A stretch of DNA of 64,000 nucleotides. Source: Pyxidicoccus caerfyrddinensis. Lineage in GTDB: Bacteria; Myxococcota; Myxococcia; Myxococcales; Myxococcaceae. The notes beneath the pieces are model-generated. The model was not told the origin of the DNA. It saw nothing but the letters and a program-made list of their open reading frames with translations, and did not search any database. The DNA is taken from the NCBI RefSeq assembly GCF_010894405.1, contig NZ_JAAIYA010000007.1, forward strand, positions 496,001 to 560,000, written 5' to 3'. This document shows positions 50,090 through 59,118 of the stretch, piece by piece. How positions within the stretch are numbered: the first letter of the stretch is position 1; each line of letters opens with the position of its first letter. Both the position numbers and the translations under genes were made by a program.

Positions 50090-50737
50090 TCAGGGCACCC
50101 GCCGGCCCAGGAAGGCGCTGGCGACGATGGCCAGGGCCATGACCGTCCACAACAAACCCTGCAGGTTCTGCCGCCGAATCTCCTTGCGGCCGAGCCCCTG
50201 GTACCAGGAACGCCCGGCCTCCACCCGGCCTTCCCAGGTGAAGTCGCCCGTGGGGGTGAAGCCCTCCAGGCGGCGGAGGTGGGCGCGCAGCAGGCGCTCG
50301 GGGGAAGCGTCGTCCAGTGAACCGGAGCGGTAGACGCCGGGGATTTCCAGCGCGGGGCGGCGGTAGCCGGCGGTGATGACGAAGCCGTGGGGCGCCACCG
50401 GGGTGAGGAGGTACAGCCGGGGCGAGTCATCCTGGCCCAGGTGGAGCGTGGCGAAGACGCGCTCACCCGGGTGGGCCCAGTCATAGGAGCGCGAGGCCTT
50501 CTGGAGGCGCGGCTTCTCGTCGTGGCTGCCGAGCGGCACGAAGCCGAGCGCCTGGAGCTGGGTGGCCAGGGGCTCCAGCTCCATGGGGAGGTCCATCTGG
50601 TCGGCGGGGGCCTCGGGCTCCACGCGGACGCTGGCGGGGAAGAGGAAGAGGATGGCGCGCCAGAGGTTGAGCGACAGCAGGACGAAGGCGAGCACGAGGC
50701 CGGCGACGGCGATGCCCAGCTCGACGAGGACGTTCAT
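50090..50737 (-). CDS. membrane protein of unknown function with two helices
   Basis: A 215-residue protein with one membrane helix at each end (about residues 5-33 and 192-210) and a central soluble domain of about 150 residues (LQALGFVPLGSHDEKPRLQKASRSYDWAHPGERVFATLHLG). The domain has strands but no recognised motif. The ATG at 50737 is chosen because the next in-frame start upstream adds a Pro-rich leader. It is 76 bp upstream of the thiolase gene on the same strand. Confidence 0.72.
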   Translation of the reverse strand: MNVLVELGIAVAGLVLAFVLLSLNLWRAILFLFPASVRVEPEAPADQMDLPMELEPLATQLQALGFVPLGSHDEKPRLQKASRSYDWAHPGERVFATLHLGQDDSPRLYLLTPVAPHGFVITAGYRRPALEIPGVYRSGSLDDASPERLLRAHLRRLEGFTPTGDFTWEGRVEAGRSWYQGLGRKEIRRQNLQGLLWTVMALAIVASAFLGRRVP

Positions 50738-50811
50738 GCGGGGAGGACCTCGAAGAGGTGGCGGCGGTCCGGGCACCCTAGCGGAAAGCGGCGGCTCCGT
50801 GCGCCGGCTCT

Positions 50812-51468
50812 TCAGCGACGGGACGCGGTGGAGGGCAGGTCGCGCCAGCGCTCGAGGTCCACATGGGAGAGGGGGTCCTCGCCACGCAGGAACCGCTCCA
50901 GGTGACCGAGCGAGTCCACGCCGAAGAACATCTCCCCATCCACGAGCACGGAAGGCACGCCGAACGCGCCCGCGGCGAGCGCCTCCTCCGTGTTGCGGCG
51001 CACGCGGTCCTTGACCTCCGGCGTCTGCGCGGCGGCGAGCAGCGCGGGCGCATCCAGCCCGGCGGCCTGGATGGCGGCGGACACGGCCTCGGGTGTCTCT
51101 GCACCCTTCCCTCCTCCCCAGGTGGACGCGAAGAGGGCGGACACCAGCCGGCTCCGGGCCTCCAGGTCCTCCACGGCCGCCGTCACGCGCAGCGCGAGCA
51201 GCGGGTTGAACGGATGCGACGGCGGCGGCACCAGCGGCACGCCGAACTCATGGGCGATGCGGGACGTGTGCTTGAAGACGTAGACGCGCTTGGGAGGAAT
51301 CTCCGCCGGCCCCACGGTGCCGAGCGCGTTGAGCAGCCCCGCCAGCAGCACCGGCACGGGCTCCAGGACACGGCCATGGCGCGCGGCGAGGGCGGGCATG
51401 CGCGTCCACGCGAGGTAGGCGTAGGGGGACAGGTAGTCCAGACAGAAGCGCAGGGGAGCTTGGGCCAT
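50812..51468 (-). CDS. DsbA-family / 2-hydroxychromene-2-carboxylate isomerase-like protein
   Basis: A 218-residue GST-kappa/DsbA-fold protein. FCLDYLSPYAYLAW places the Ser-Pro active site at residues about 14-15, as in 2-hydroxychromene-2-carboxylate isomerase, and GAFGVPSVLVDGEMFFGVDSLGHLE is the conserved cis-Pro region. It probably performs glutathione-dependent isomerisation in aromatic breakdown; the lack of CxxC argues against a disulfide oxidoreductase. It is separated from the kinase gene by 147 bp. Confidence 0.88.
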   Translation of the reverse strand: MAQAPLRFCLDYLSPYAYLAWTRMPALAARHGRVLEPVPVLLAGLLNALGTVGPAEIPPKRVYVFKHTSRIAHEFGVPLVPPPSHPFNPLLALRVTAAVEDLEARSRLVSALFASTWGGGKGAETPEAVSAAIQAAGLDAPALLAAAQTPEVKDRVRRNTEEALAAGAFGVPSVLVDGEMFFGVDSLGHLERFLRGEDPLSHVDLERWRDLPSTASRR

Positions 51469-51615
51469 ACGGGCACTCTAACGCGCGCACGGTGCCGGAA
51501 AGTGGCACAGCGAGAGCGTCGCACGGTCGCCACGCACCACCGCGAGCAAGGCCCTGGACGAGCCCGCGAAAGACCTCGGCCCACGGGCGCGGCCAGCCGC
51601 TACCCGCGCCGCGAG

Positions 51616-54600
51616 CTACGCGCTCTGCCGGACACTCGCGCGCCGCTGCAGGGCGCCTCGCACGGAGCTCGCCAGCGACAGCAGGCTGCTGGCGCGCGCC
51701 TCGGTGAAGAGCGCCTCCGCGGTCTCCAATTCCGCCACCGAGGCCTCGCTCACGGGCTCGCGCTCCGCCAGCGCCAGGTGCACGAGCCCCATCTGCAGGA
51801 CGTTGCCCGTCAGCTCCGCCAGCGCCAGCGCGCGCCGCAGGTGCACGGTGCCCTCGTCGCCGGGCAGCAGCGCCGCCACCGCGCGGCGGGCCACGATTTC
51901 ATCCCACGGGTTGGCGAGCACCGGGTCCAACGCCCGCGTGAGCGCGGCCTCCGCCGCCTCCGAGGCCGCCAGGAAGTTCCCCTGCTCCCGCTCGAACCGC
52001 GACTGGTACACGCGCAGCAGCGTCTCCACGCGCAGGCCGCCCTCGCGGGCCGCCTCCAGCGCCTTCGGGAGCGACTTGCGCGCCGCCGCCGCGTCCTCGA
52101 AGAGCACGTCCCGGCACGCCTGGTACACCTGCGCGTGGCACTGCAGCCACCTGTCCCCGGGCAGCACGCCGGCCAGCGTCTCCGCGCGCGCCACCACCGC
52201 GGCCACGTGCTCGTGCTCGCCGCGCTCCAGGTAGTAGGGCGGCGTGAAGATGGCCAGGTTGCGCTCCATCAGCCGGGGGTTGCCCAGCCGCCGCACCAGG
52301 TCCGTCTTCTCCGTGAAGGCCGGGACGAAGGCCGCGGCGTCTCCCGTGAAGGCCGCGCGCGTCACCACCGAGAACAGGTGGAACGCCCGCACGTCCGTGA
52401 ACCCGTGGGCCTCCGCCACCGCGTACCCGTCGCGCGTGGCCTGCGCGTCCAGCGGCTCGCCGCGCAGCGCCAGGTTCATGTTCATCATGTAGCCGCCCAT
52501 GCCCAGCGCCCAGGCCAGGCGCCGGGGGAGGCGGCCCATCGCCTCGCGCAGCCCGCGCAGGCGCGCCAGCTGCTCGTACTGCGTCTCCAGCACGCCCGCG
52601 AAGCGGCCCGTGTACGCGCACAGCACCGCCGGCGACAGCAGCACCCCGGCCCGGTAGGGCGACACCTCCGGCTGCTCGGCCTGCACGCGCGCCAGCAGCG
52701 CCGACAGGTCCGCCGTGCGCCCGACGATGGCCAGCGCCATGGCCTGGAGAATCTGCAGCTCCGCCTGCTTCCAGAAGACGTCCGCGGGCGACGCGTACGC
52801 ATCCGCCTCGCGCTCGCGGAACAGCTCCCGCAGCCGCGCGGGGCGCTCCGCCTCGGGCGCGGCACACGCCGCCTCCAGCGCTTCAAGCGCCTGCCGCCGT
52901 CCCTCCTCCACGTCCACCGTGGCCGACCAGTGCGCGAAGAGCTTCTCCGCGAAGGCCAGCGAGGTGGGCGGGTCGCTCGCGTAGCCCACCTCCACCATCG
53001 TCACCCAGATGCGCAGGAGCAGCCTGTCTCGCCCCGGGAAGTCCGGCGCCGACTCCAGCAGCGCCGCCGCCTCCTTCAGCAGCAGCGTGGCCTCCAGCAG
53101 CGCCTGCGCTTCAATCGCCGCCCGGCCCGCGTCCAGCAGCGGGCCGATGGCCAGCTCCGGCTCCGACGAGCGCAGGTAGTGCCAGCCCACCGTGCGCGAC
53201 AAGTCCGGCCGCTGCGAGTGCAGCGTCTGCAGCGCCAGCGCCACCTGGCCGTGCGCCACCCGCCGTTCGGACTCCGGCGTGCTGTCGTAGACGGCCTGGT
53301 GCACGGTGTCGTGCGTGAAGACGTAGCGCCCCTCCACCTCCTGGAGGAACTGCCGCTCGACGATGCCGTCCAGCACCGCGAACAGCTCCACCTCGGGCAG
53401 GTCCGCCAGCGCGCGCACCATGGGCAGGTCCAGGCTGCGTCCCGCGGGCGCCAGCCGCCGCAAGAGCGCCACCTGCTCCGGCGGCGCGGTGGCCAGCCTG
53501 GCCAGCACCGCGTCCTGGATGCTGGCCGGCAACGGCCGCGTGTCGAGCCCCTCCGCCGCGCTCCACCGCCCGCCCACGCGCTTGAGCGCGTCCGCTTCCA
53601 CCAGCGCGCGCAGGCACTCGGTGGCGAAGAAGGCGTTGCCGCCCGTGGTGGCGTGCAGCCGCGCCACGAAGTCCTCCGGCACCGACAGCCCCGGCAGCAC
53701 CAGCTCCACCAGCGTGCGCACGTGCTCGGCGGCCAGCGGCTCCAGGTCCATGCGCGTGGTGAGCTTCTCGTCCACCGTCTGGAAGGCCAGGCTCAGCCGG
53801 CTCAGCTCGCCGGAGCGGAACGTGCCCACCACCATGCCGCGCGTGCCGTGCAGCGTGCGGATGAGGACGTTGAGCACCTCCAGCGTGGCGCTGTCCGCCC
53901 AGTGCAGGTCCTCGAAGCACAGCACCAGCGTCATCTGGCGCCCGAGCGCCTGCACCCACTCGGCGAGCGCGCCGAAGAAGGCCAGCTTCTCCTCGCCCAC
54001 CGCCTGCGGCGCCGGGACGCCCTCCGTCCCGCCCAGCCCGGGCAACAGCCGCCCCAGCTTCGGCGTCAGCCGCTCCATCATCTCCACCGGCGTGTGCGGC
54101 ACGAGGCTGCGCAGCGCCTGGGAAATGGGCACCAGCGGCGCCTGCCCCTCCGCACGGCACTGCCCGCGTCCGAAGGGCAGCTCCGCCAGCTTCGCCTGCA
54201 GCTCGAACTCCTGGAGCAACCGCGTCTTGCCCACGCCCGCGGGCGCGCCGATGAGCACCGCGCGTGACTGGCCCCAGTCCGCCTCGGCCAGCCCGTTCAT
54301 CAGCGCCTCCAGCTCCGCGCCGCGCCCCACCACCTCCGGCACGTGCAGGTAGCTGGCGCGCGCCGACAGCGGCTCCTCCGGCAGCGGCTCACCGCTGGCG
54401 TGGCAGAGCGCCTCCAGCAACTCACCAGCGTCCTGGAAGCGCTCGCGCGGGTCCTTCGCCAGCAGCAGGAGAATCAGCTCCTCCAGCTGCGGCTCCACGG
54501 GGCAAATCGTCGAGGGCCTCGGCGGCGGACGTGTCAGGTGGTCCGCGAGCAGCGCCGCTGGCGTGTTGCGCTTGAAGGGCAGCCGCCGGGTGACGAGGTA

Positions 54601-55323
54601 GTAGGCCATCACCCCCAGCGAGTAGAGGTCCGCGCGCCCGTCGATGCTCGCGCCGCGCTGCCACTCCGGGGCCAGGTACTCCAGCGTGCCCTTGAGCCGT
54701 CCGGGGCTGGGCGTGCCCAGCTGGTGCATCACCCCGAAGTCCATCAGCTTCACCGCGCCGGAGCGGGTGATGCGCACGTTGCTGGCCTTGATGTCGCAGT
54801 GCACGTACAGCCGCGAGTGCAGGAAGGCCAGCACCTGCGCCATCTGGATGAGCACCCGGTACAGCGTGCGAGTGTCGAGCGGCGCGTCGCCCACCAGCGA
54901 GCTCAGGTCCGTCCCGTCCACCACCTCCATGGTGATGAAGCGGTTGCCCGCCTCCGTCATCCCCCAGTCGAAGACCTTCAGGGTGCCGGGGTGCTGCAGC
55001 TTCTTCATCGCGAAGAACTCGTGCCGGAACATCAGCACCAGTTCCTCCGTCTTCGCCGCCGTCAGCCCCGCGGGGACCTGCATCTCCTTGAGCGCCACGC
55101 GGCGCTTCTCGTGCAGGTCTGACGCGAGCCAGATGCGGCCCATGCCCCCCTCACCGAGCAGCCCCTCCACCTGGTAGCGCCCCGTCACCACCATGCCCAC
55201 ATCCAGCGAGCGGCGCTCTCCCGTGGCTCCCGGAAGGGTGATGGGCGTGCGGATGCGGTCCCCCCACGAGCTTGGAGGACGGCTGCGCTCGTCCAGGACG
55301 GTTGTCTTCTCCTCGTCGCTCAC
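51616..55323 (-). CDS. Ser/Thr protein kinase fused to AAA ATPase and TPR domains
   Basis: A 1235-residue signalling protein. The kinase domain (about 47-310) has GEGGMGRIW (P-loop), VALKEM (ATP-binding Lys), DFG and the APE-like LAPEW. The catalytic loop reads HCDIKASN, with C176 in place of Arg between H175 and D177 (a non-RD kinase). A STAND-type ATPase follows, with Walker A GAPAGVGKT near residue 360 and Walker B FEDLHWADS. The C-terminal 500 residues are TPR-like helices. Myxobacteria have many such proteins; input and target are unknown. The start is GTG with no clear ribosome site. Confidence 0.92.
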   Translation of the reverse strand: MSDEEKTTVLDERSRPPSSWGDRIRTPITLPGATGERRSLDVGMVVTGRYQVEGLLGEGGMGRIWLASDLHEKRRVALKEMQVPAGLTAAKTEELVLMFRHEFFAMKKLQHPGTLKVFDWGMTEAGNRFITMEVVDGTDLSSLVGDAPLDTRTLYRVLIQMAQVLAFLHSRLYVHCDIKASNVRITRSGAVKLMDFGVMHQLGTPSPGRLKGTLEYLAPEWQRGASIDGRADLYSLGVMAYYLVTRRLPFKRNTPAALLADHLTRPPPRPSTICPVEPQLEELILLLLAKDPRERFQDAGELLEALCHASGEPLPEEPLSARASYLHVPEVVGRGAELEALMNGLAEADWGQSRAVLIGAPAGVGKTRLLQEFELQAKLAELPFGRGQCRAEGQAPLVPISQALRSLVPHTPVEMMERLTPKLGRLLPGLGGTEGVPAPQAVGEEKLAFFGALAEWVQALGRQMTLVLCFEDLHWADSATLEVLNVLIRTLHGTRGMVVGTFRSGELSRLSLAFQTVDEKLTTRMDLEPLAAEHVRTLVELVLPGLSVPEDFVARLHATTGGNAFFATECLRALVEADALKRVGGRWSAAEGLDTRPLPASIQDAVLARLATAPPEQVALLRRLAPAGRSLDLPMVRALADLPEVELFAVLDGIVERQFLQEVEGRYVFTHDTVHQAVYDSTPESERRVAHGQVALALQTLHSQRPDLSRTVGWHYLRSSEPELAIGPLLDAGRAAIEAQALLEATLLLKEAAALLESAPDFPGRDRLLLRIWVTMVEVGYASDPPTSLAFAEKLFAHWSATVDVEEGRRQALEALEAACAAPEAERPARLRELFREREADAYASPADVFWKQAELQILQAMALAIVGRTADLSALLARVQAEQPEVSPYRAGVLLSPAVLCAYTGRFAGVLETQYEQLARLRGLREAMGRLPRRLAWALGMGGYMMNMNLALRGEPLDAQATRDGYAVAEAHGFTDVRAFHLFSVVTRAAFTGDAAAFVPAFTEKTDLVRRLGNPRLMERNLAIFTPPYYLERGEHEHVAAVVARAETLAGVLPGDRWLQCHAQVYQACRDVLFEDAAAARKSLPKALEAAREGGLRVETLLRVYQSRFEREQGNFLAASEAAEAALTRALDPVLANPWDEIVARRAVAALLPGDEGTVHLRRALALAELTGNVLQMGLVHLALAEREPVSEASVAELETAEALFTEARASSLLSLASSVRGALQRRASVRQSA

Positions 55324-55505
55324 GGAGGTGCGGTGGGACCCGGGGGTTAGCGGAATCCAGAGGTCAATGGAATATCACGTTTCCACGGTACGAGCACGTT
55401 CGATGGGGCTGATGCGGGTAACAGCGGACCTCACCGTGTCGTGCCCAGGCAAGCGACAACCGGCGCGCGCCCTGGCCGCGCGCCTGCCGGACAGCCCTTC
55501 CTGAG

Positions 55506-55565
55506 GGGTGCGCACGGTGGGTGCGCATCCTCCCGTCAGGGGCGCCAGCGCTGAGTGGCGCACCC
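55506..55565 (+). promoter_or_regulatory. repeated GGGTGCGCA elements upstream of protease gene
   Basis: GGGTGCGCA occurs at 55506-55514 and 55519-55527 with 13-bp spacing, and its inverted near-copy GGCGCACCC at 55557-55565, ending 17 bp before the protease start codon. The rest of the 258-bp gap (55324-55581) shows no gene. The repeats could bind a regulator. Confidence 0.4.
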
Positions 55566-55581
55566 GCGACGGAGGTGGATG

Positions 55582-56253
55582 ATGCGCGCGGGCTCGAGGC
55601 GATGGCTGGCATGCGCGGGAGCGCTGGGTGTCCTGGTGCTGGCGGCCTGCGACGGAGGCGCTCCCGCGGAGGACACTCCGCCGGACGTGGAGGACGTAGC
55701 GGCGGCCACGGTGACGTTGGTGCCGGGCCACTGCGCGGGCGTGGTGGTGGAGGACGGGTACCATGCCCTCACGGCAGCGCACTGCGTCCAGCCGCGCGAG
55801 ACGCGCGTGGACCTGTCCTTCATCGACGGACAGCGACTCGGTGGCACCTATGTCCACGTGGACCGGGGCCGGGACGTGGCCGTCATCCAGTTGGATTCCC
55901 GGGCACCGGTGCGGGCGCTGGAGGTGGCGGACGCGCTGCCTATGCCAGGTGAGCCGCTGGTCTTCACGGGCCGGAACGACAGGCCCGGTGACGCGCAGGA
56001 GGCCGTGCTGGAGCGGCTGGGGCGCTGCCCGTCGCTGCCGGAGGTCCCGGCCGCCCTCTTCACCACGATGCGGGGCCGGCCGGGGGACTCGGGCGCGCCG
56101 CTGGTGGACTCGCGGATGCAGGTGGTGGGGCTCGTCCACGGGGGCGCGGCGTGCCGCATCGCCACGCCCACCGCGGGGCTGGGCCCGCTCGTGGAGGAGC
56201 TGTCCCGGGGCGGCCCTGCGCTGGCGCACCAGGGCACGGCGCCGTCCCGCTAG
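55582..56253 (+). CDS. trypsin-like serine protease lipoprotein
   Basis: A 223-residue exported protein with a lipobox (VLVLAAC) after a short signal. The chymotrypsin-fold triad is visible: LTAAHC (His), RDVAVIQLD (Asp) and GDSGAPL (Ser). GHCAGVVVEDGYHALTAAHC places the cysteine pair. It is short for a secreted trypsin. GGAGGTGG at 55571-55578 favours the ATG at 55582, with ATG 55579 just before it. It may process envelope or prey proteins. Confidence 0.85.
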   Translation: MRAGSRRWLACAGALGVLVLAACDGGAPAEDTPPDVEDVAAATVTLVPGHCAGVVVEDGYHALTAAHCVQPRETRVDLSFIDGQRLGGTYVHVDRGRDVAVIQLDSRAPVRALEVADALPMPGEPLVFTGRNDRPGDAQEAVLERLGRCPSLPEVPAALFTTMRGRPGDSGAPLVDSRMQVVGLVHGGAACRIATPTAGLGPLVEELSRGGPALAHQGTAPSR

Positions 56254-56349
56254 CCCACCACCCGGACGGCCGGCCGGGCCGTGCTTGCCCGGTGCGTCGC
56301 CGCTTCCGAACTTGAGTCGGACAGCAGAGGCACGCACGGAGGCGACACC

Positions 56350-56613
56350 ATGGCGGGCAACACCAAGGACTTCCAGCCGCGCAACCGGGGCCAGGTCGAG
56401 GACGCGCAGGACCGGGGCGCGGCCGAGACGGCCCGGCAGCTGAACCGGGAGCGCGACGCCAGCCCCACCGAGGACACCGACTGGGAGGCCCGCGTGGAGC
56501 GCGGCGAAGAGTGGACCACGGAGAAGGTGCCCGAGCGCGAGGCGCGCGGCGACGAGGAGCCCGACTCCGAGGTGTCCCGCCGGGGCCTCGTGAATCCCCC
56601 ACCCGAGGAGTAG
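56350..56613 (+). CDS. small hydrophilic protein, function unknown
   Basis: An 87-residue, highly charged protein (many Arg, Glu, Asp, Gln, no hydrophobic core), beginning AGNTKDFQPRNRGQVEDAQDRG and ending PDSEVSRRGLVNPPPEE. Composition suggests intrinsic disorder. GGAGG at 56338-56342 places the start. No family recognised. Confidence 0.7.
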   Translation: MAGNTKDFQPRNRGQVEDAQDRGAAETARQLNRERDASPTEDTDWEARVERGEEWTTEKVPEREARGDEEPDSEVSRRGLVNPPPEE

Positions 56614-56796
56614 TCCACCGGGGTCCCCACGCGCACCCATGTGGCATGGGAGCCCCGGGGTCTGTCTGCCCCGACCGGGGGCGTTGCGGACCCCTTGCTC
56701 GCCGTTCGCGGTGCGGTGATGCTGGAGGTGTTGTTCGGTCAACGCGGGAGCGCGGGGAGAGACCCGCCGCCTCCCCACCCTGGGAGTCGGTGTGCC

Positions 56797-57204
56797 GTGA
56801 AGCCAAAGGTTCTCATCGTCGAGAACTCGTGGACGATGCGCGAGACGCTGCGTCTCCTGCTGTCCGGCGAGTTCGACTGCACCACGGCAGCCGACGGTGA
56901 GTCGGGGCTCGCACAGGCGCTCGCCCACCCTCCGGACGTGCTGCTGTCCGATGTGAACATGGACGGAATGGACGGCTACGAGCTGTGCCGCCGCTTCCGC
57001 GCCGAGCCGACGCTGAAGGACATCCCTGTCGTCTTCGTCAGCGGCTACCCGCCCCGCGAGCTAGGCCCCCCGGACCAGCCCCGGCCGGACGTGTACCTCG
57101 TCAAGCCGGTGAAGCCGCCGCTCCTCATCGCCCAGCTCCACGCCCTGCTGCGCAGGGACGGGGGTTTCCCTCCTCCCGCCCAGGCCATGGGCCGCAAGGT
57201 CTGA
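56797..57204 (+). CDS. single-domain response regulator
   Basis: A 135-residue receiver-domain protein with GTG start. The phospho-acceptor Asp is in LLSDVNMDGMDGYE; VFVSG supplies the switch Ser, and YLVKPVKP the conserved Lys. The acidic pair normally Asp-Asp reads Glu-Asn (VLIVENSWTMRETL), so metal binding may be altered. There is no output domain, and no kinase is adjacent, so it probably acts by protein contact. The frame is open upstream to 56641, but the conserved part starts here. Confidence 0.86.
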   Translation: MKPKVLIVENSWTMRETLRLLLSGEFDCTTAADGESGLAQALAHPPDVLLSDVNMDGMDGYELCRRFRAEPTLKDIPVVFVSGYPPRELGPPDQPRPDVYLVKPVKPPLLIAQLHALLRRDGGFPPPAQAMGRKV

Positions 57205-57217
57205 CGCGAAGGCCGTT

Positions 57218-57562
57218 TCAGCTGCCCCGGTAGGTGGAGTAGCCGAAGGGGCTGAGCAGCAGCGGCACGTGGTAGTGCTCCTCCGGCGCGGTGAGCTCGA
57301 ACACCACCGTCACCGACGGGTAGAAGCCCTTCACTCCCTGCGCGCGGAAGTACACGCCCGTGTCGAAGGACATGCGGTAGACGCCCGGCTCCACGCGGGC
57401 GCCCTGCGGCAGGAAGTCGCGCACGCGGCCGTCGTCGTTGGTGACTCCGCGCGCCAGCTCCTTCCAGGTGCCGCCGGGGCCCTGGAGCTCCAGTGAGATG
57501 GGGACGCCGGAGGCCGGGCGACCCCGGTGCGTGTCGAGGACGTGGGTGGAAAGAGTGCTCAT
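57218..57562 (-). CDS. uraH: 5-hydroxyisourate hydrolase
   Basis: A 114-residue transthyretin-like enzyme that hydrolyses 5-hydroxyisourate to OHCU. LSTHVLDTHRGRPASGVP at the N-terminus, an Arg-Val-Asp-like central strand, and the C-terminal YRGS motif are diagnostic. It overlaps uraD by 4 bp (ATGA) as the last gene of the purine operon. Cytoplasmic; no signal peptide. Confidence 0.96.
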   Translation of the reverse strand: MSTLSTHVLDTHRGRPASGVPISLELQGPGGTWKELARGVTNDDGRVRDFLPQGARVEPGVYRMSFDTGVYFRAQGVKGFYPSVTVVFELTAPEEHYHVPLLLSPFGYSTYRGS

Positions 57563-58068
57563 GACGCCAGCAGCTTCTCCAGTCGGATGCGGGTGATTTT
57601 CGCCTGCTCTTCGGCGGCGATGCGCAGCTCCTCGTCCGGCGCGTTGTCCAGGCGTGCGCGCAGCAGGCCCAGCATCTCCGCCGCGCTCTTCCCGGTGGCG
57701 CACACCAGGAAGATGAAGCCGAAGCGCTTCTCGTACTCGGCGTTGCCCTCGGCCAGCCCCTGCAGCACCGCCTCGTCCGCGCCACTCACTCCGCCCTGCT
57801 CCTGCGAGGACCAGTTGGCGGTGGCGGCGAACTTCGCCCGGAGCTGAGACACGTCACCGATGCGCGGGTGGTGCGTGAAGGCCTCGCGCCAGTCCTCCGG
57901 CCCCGTCTGCTTCCAGAGCCACGCGGCCTCCGCGAACAGGTGCTCCGCGTCCCGGAAGGGCCGCGACCGCACCATGCCGTCCGCCCAGCGCGAGGAACCG
58001 CAACAGCGCATCAGCTCCGCGCGGGCCTCCGACGCCAGCAGCTTGTTGAGCCGCTCGAGCGCGCTCAT
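57559..58068 (-). CDS. uraD: OHCU decarboxylase
   Basis: A 169-residue enzyme that decarboxylates 2-oxo-4-hydroxy-4-carboxy-5-ureidoimidazoline to (S)-allantoin. HHPRIGDVSQLRAKF and EYEKRFGFIFLVCATGKS are family hallmarks, the first carrying the catalytic His. The ATG overlaps the allantoicase stop by 4 bp (ATGA), and its own stop overlaps uraH likewise, so the operon is translationally coupled. Confidence 0.95.
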   Translation of the reverse strand: MSALERLNKLLASEARAELMRCCGSSRWADGMVRSRPFRDAEHLFAEAAWLWKQTGPEDWREAFTHHPRIGDVSQLRAKFAATANWSSQEQGGVSGADEAVLQGLAEGNAEYEKRFGFIFLVCATGKSAAEMLGLLRARLDNAPDEELRIAAEEQAKITRIRLEKLLAS

Positions 58069-59087
58069 GCCGGCCGCCCGTGCACGCGCAGCCGGCTGAC
58101 GCCGCCGTCGGGGAAGATCTTCAGGCGCACGTGGGTGAAGGGCCCCTGCGCGCGCAGCTCGGACTCGTAGAAGTGCCGGTGGTCCGCCTGCAGCTTCGTG
58201 CGCGGCAGCAGCTCCGTCCACGTGATGTCGTGCGCGTTGGCGAAGTCCACCACCGGCTCGCGCAGGTAGCAGCCCTCCAGCGACGCGGACTCCGGGAAGT
58301 TGCCCTTGTAGTGCGCGGTGTCCACCTCCACCTTCTGCACGGTGCCCGGCACGGCGAGCTTCACCACAATCCAGTCGAAGCCGGGCAGCGTCCGCTTGCG
58401 GCGCGTCTCCCAGCCCTCGCCCATGTTGGCCGCGCGGCCCGGGAGGATGAGGTTGTCCTTGCCGCCGAAGAAGGCGTCGTTGAAAGCCACCACCGTGCCG
58501 CCGTGCTCCGCCGCCGCCAGGTCCACCGTGCCATTCGCGCGCGTGAGGCGCTCGAAGTCCGGCCGCACCTCGCCGTGCACGCGCAAGCGCGCCACGCCGC
58601 CGTCCGGGTAGATGTTGAGGCGCAGGTGCGTCCACCGCTGCTCGCTCGCAATCGGGAACAGGTTGCGCGAGCCGCCCTGCAGCCGCAGCTGCGGGAGGAT
58701 GCGCGTCCACTTCGCGTCCACCAGCGACTCGGCCGTGGGCGAGCCTTCCACCTCCAGCGCGTCCACCGAGGCGAACTCGGGGAAGTTGCCGAGGAAGTGG
58801 TTGGTGTCGATGTCCACGCCGCGCACCACGCCCGGCAGGCCGAGCTGGAGGATGCACCAGTCATGGCCCGGCACGCGCTTGCGGCGCGACTCCCAGCCGT
58901 CCATCCACTTGCCCTGCTCGGTGTACTTGCCGGGGATGAAGACGCCCCGGCCGGGCTTCAGGAGGTTCTCCTTGCCCGCGAAGAACTCATCACTGGCCAG
59001 CAGGGCCCGGCCGCCGACGTGCTCGGCCGCGAGGTCGATGAGCTCGGTGAAGCCAATGCGCAGTTTGCCCTCTTCGGGTGCGTGCAT
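58065..59087 (-). CDS. alc: allantoicase
   Basis: A 340-residue enzyme converting allantoate to ureidoglycolate and urea. It consists of two similar jelly-roll halves, each with F-G/AG-K-E/D-N-L-x-PG (AGKENLLKPGRGVF, GGKDNLILPGRAAN) and GWE(S/T)RRKR, plus DxxxxKGNFPE/LGNFPE. The ATG at 59087 is chosen since conserved sequence begins there; the frame is open to 59165. It starts 31 bp after allB. Confidence 0.95.
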   Translation of the reverse strand: MHAPEEGKLRIGFTELIDLAAEHVGGRALLASDEFFAGKENLLKPGRGVFIPGKYTEQGKWMDGWESRRKRVPGHDWCILQLGLPGVVRGVDIDTNHFLGNFPEFASVDALEVEGSPTAESLVDAKWTRILPQLRLQGGSRNLFPIASEQRWTHLRLNIYPDGGVARLRVHGEVRPDFERLTRANGTVDLAAAEHGGTVVAFNDAFFGGKDNLILPGRAANMGEGWETRRKRTLPGFDWIVVKLAVPGTVQKVEVDTAHYKGNFPESASLEGCYLREPVVDFANAHDITWTELLPRTKLQADHRHFYESELRAQGPFTHVRLKIFPDGGVSRLRVHGRPA

Positions 59088-59118
59088 GGTGTGTCTGTCT
59101 CCAGGTGTCCTGAGTGTT

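Noticed and set aside
50863..54267. 1134-codon plus-strand frame opposite the kinase gene
   Set aside because: Composition is typical of an antisense frame and it overlaps the kinase and isomerase genes.
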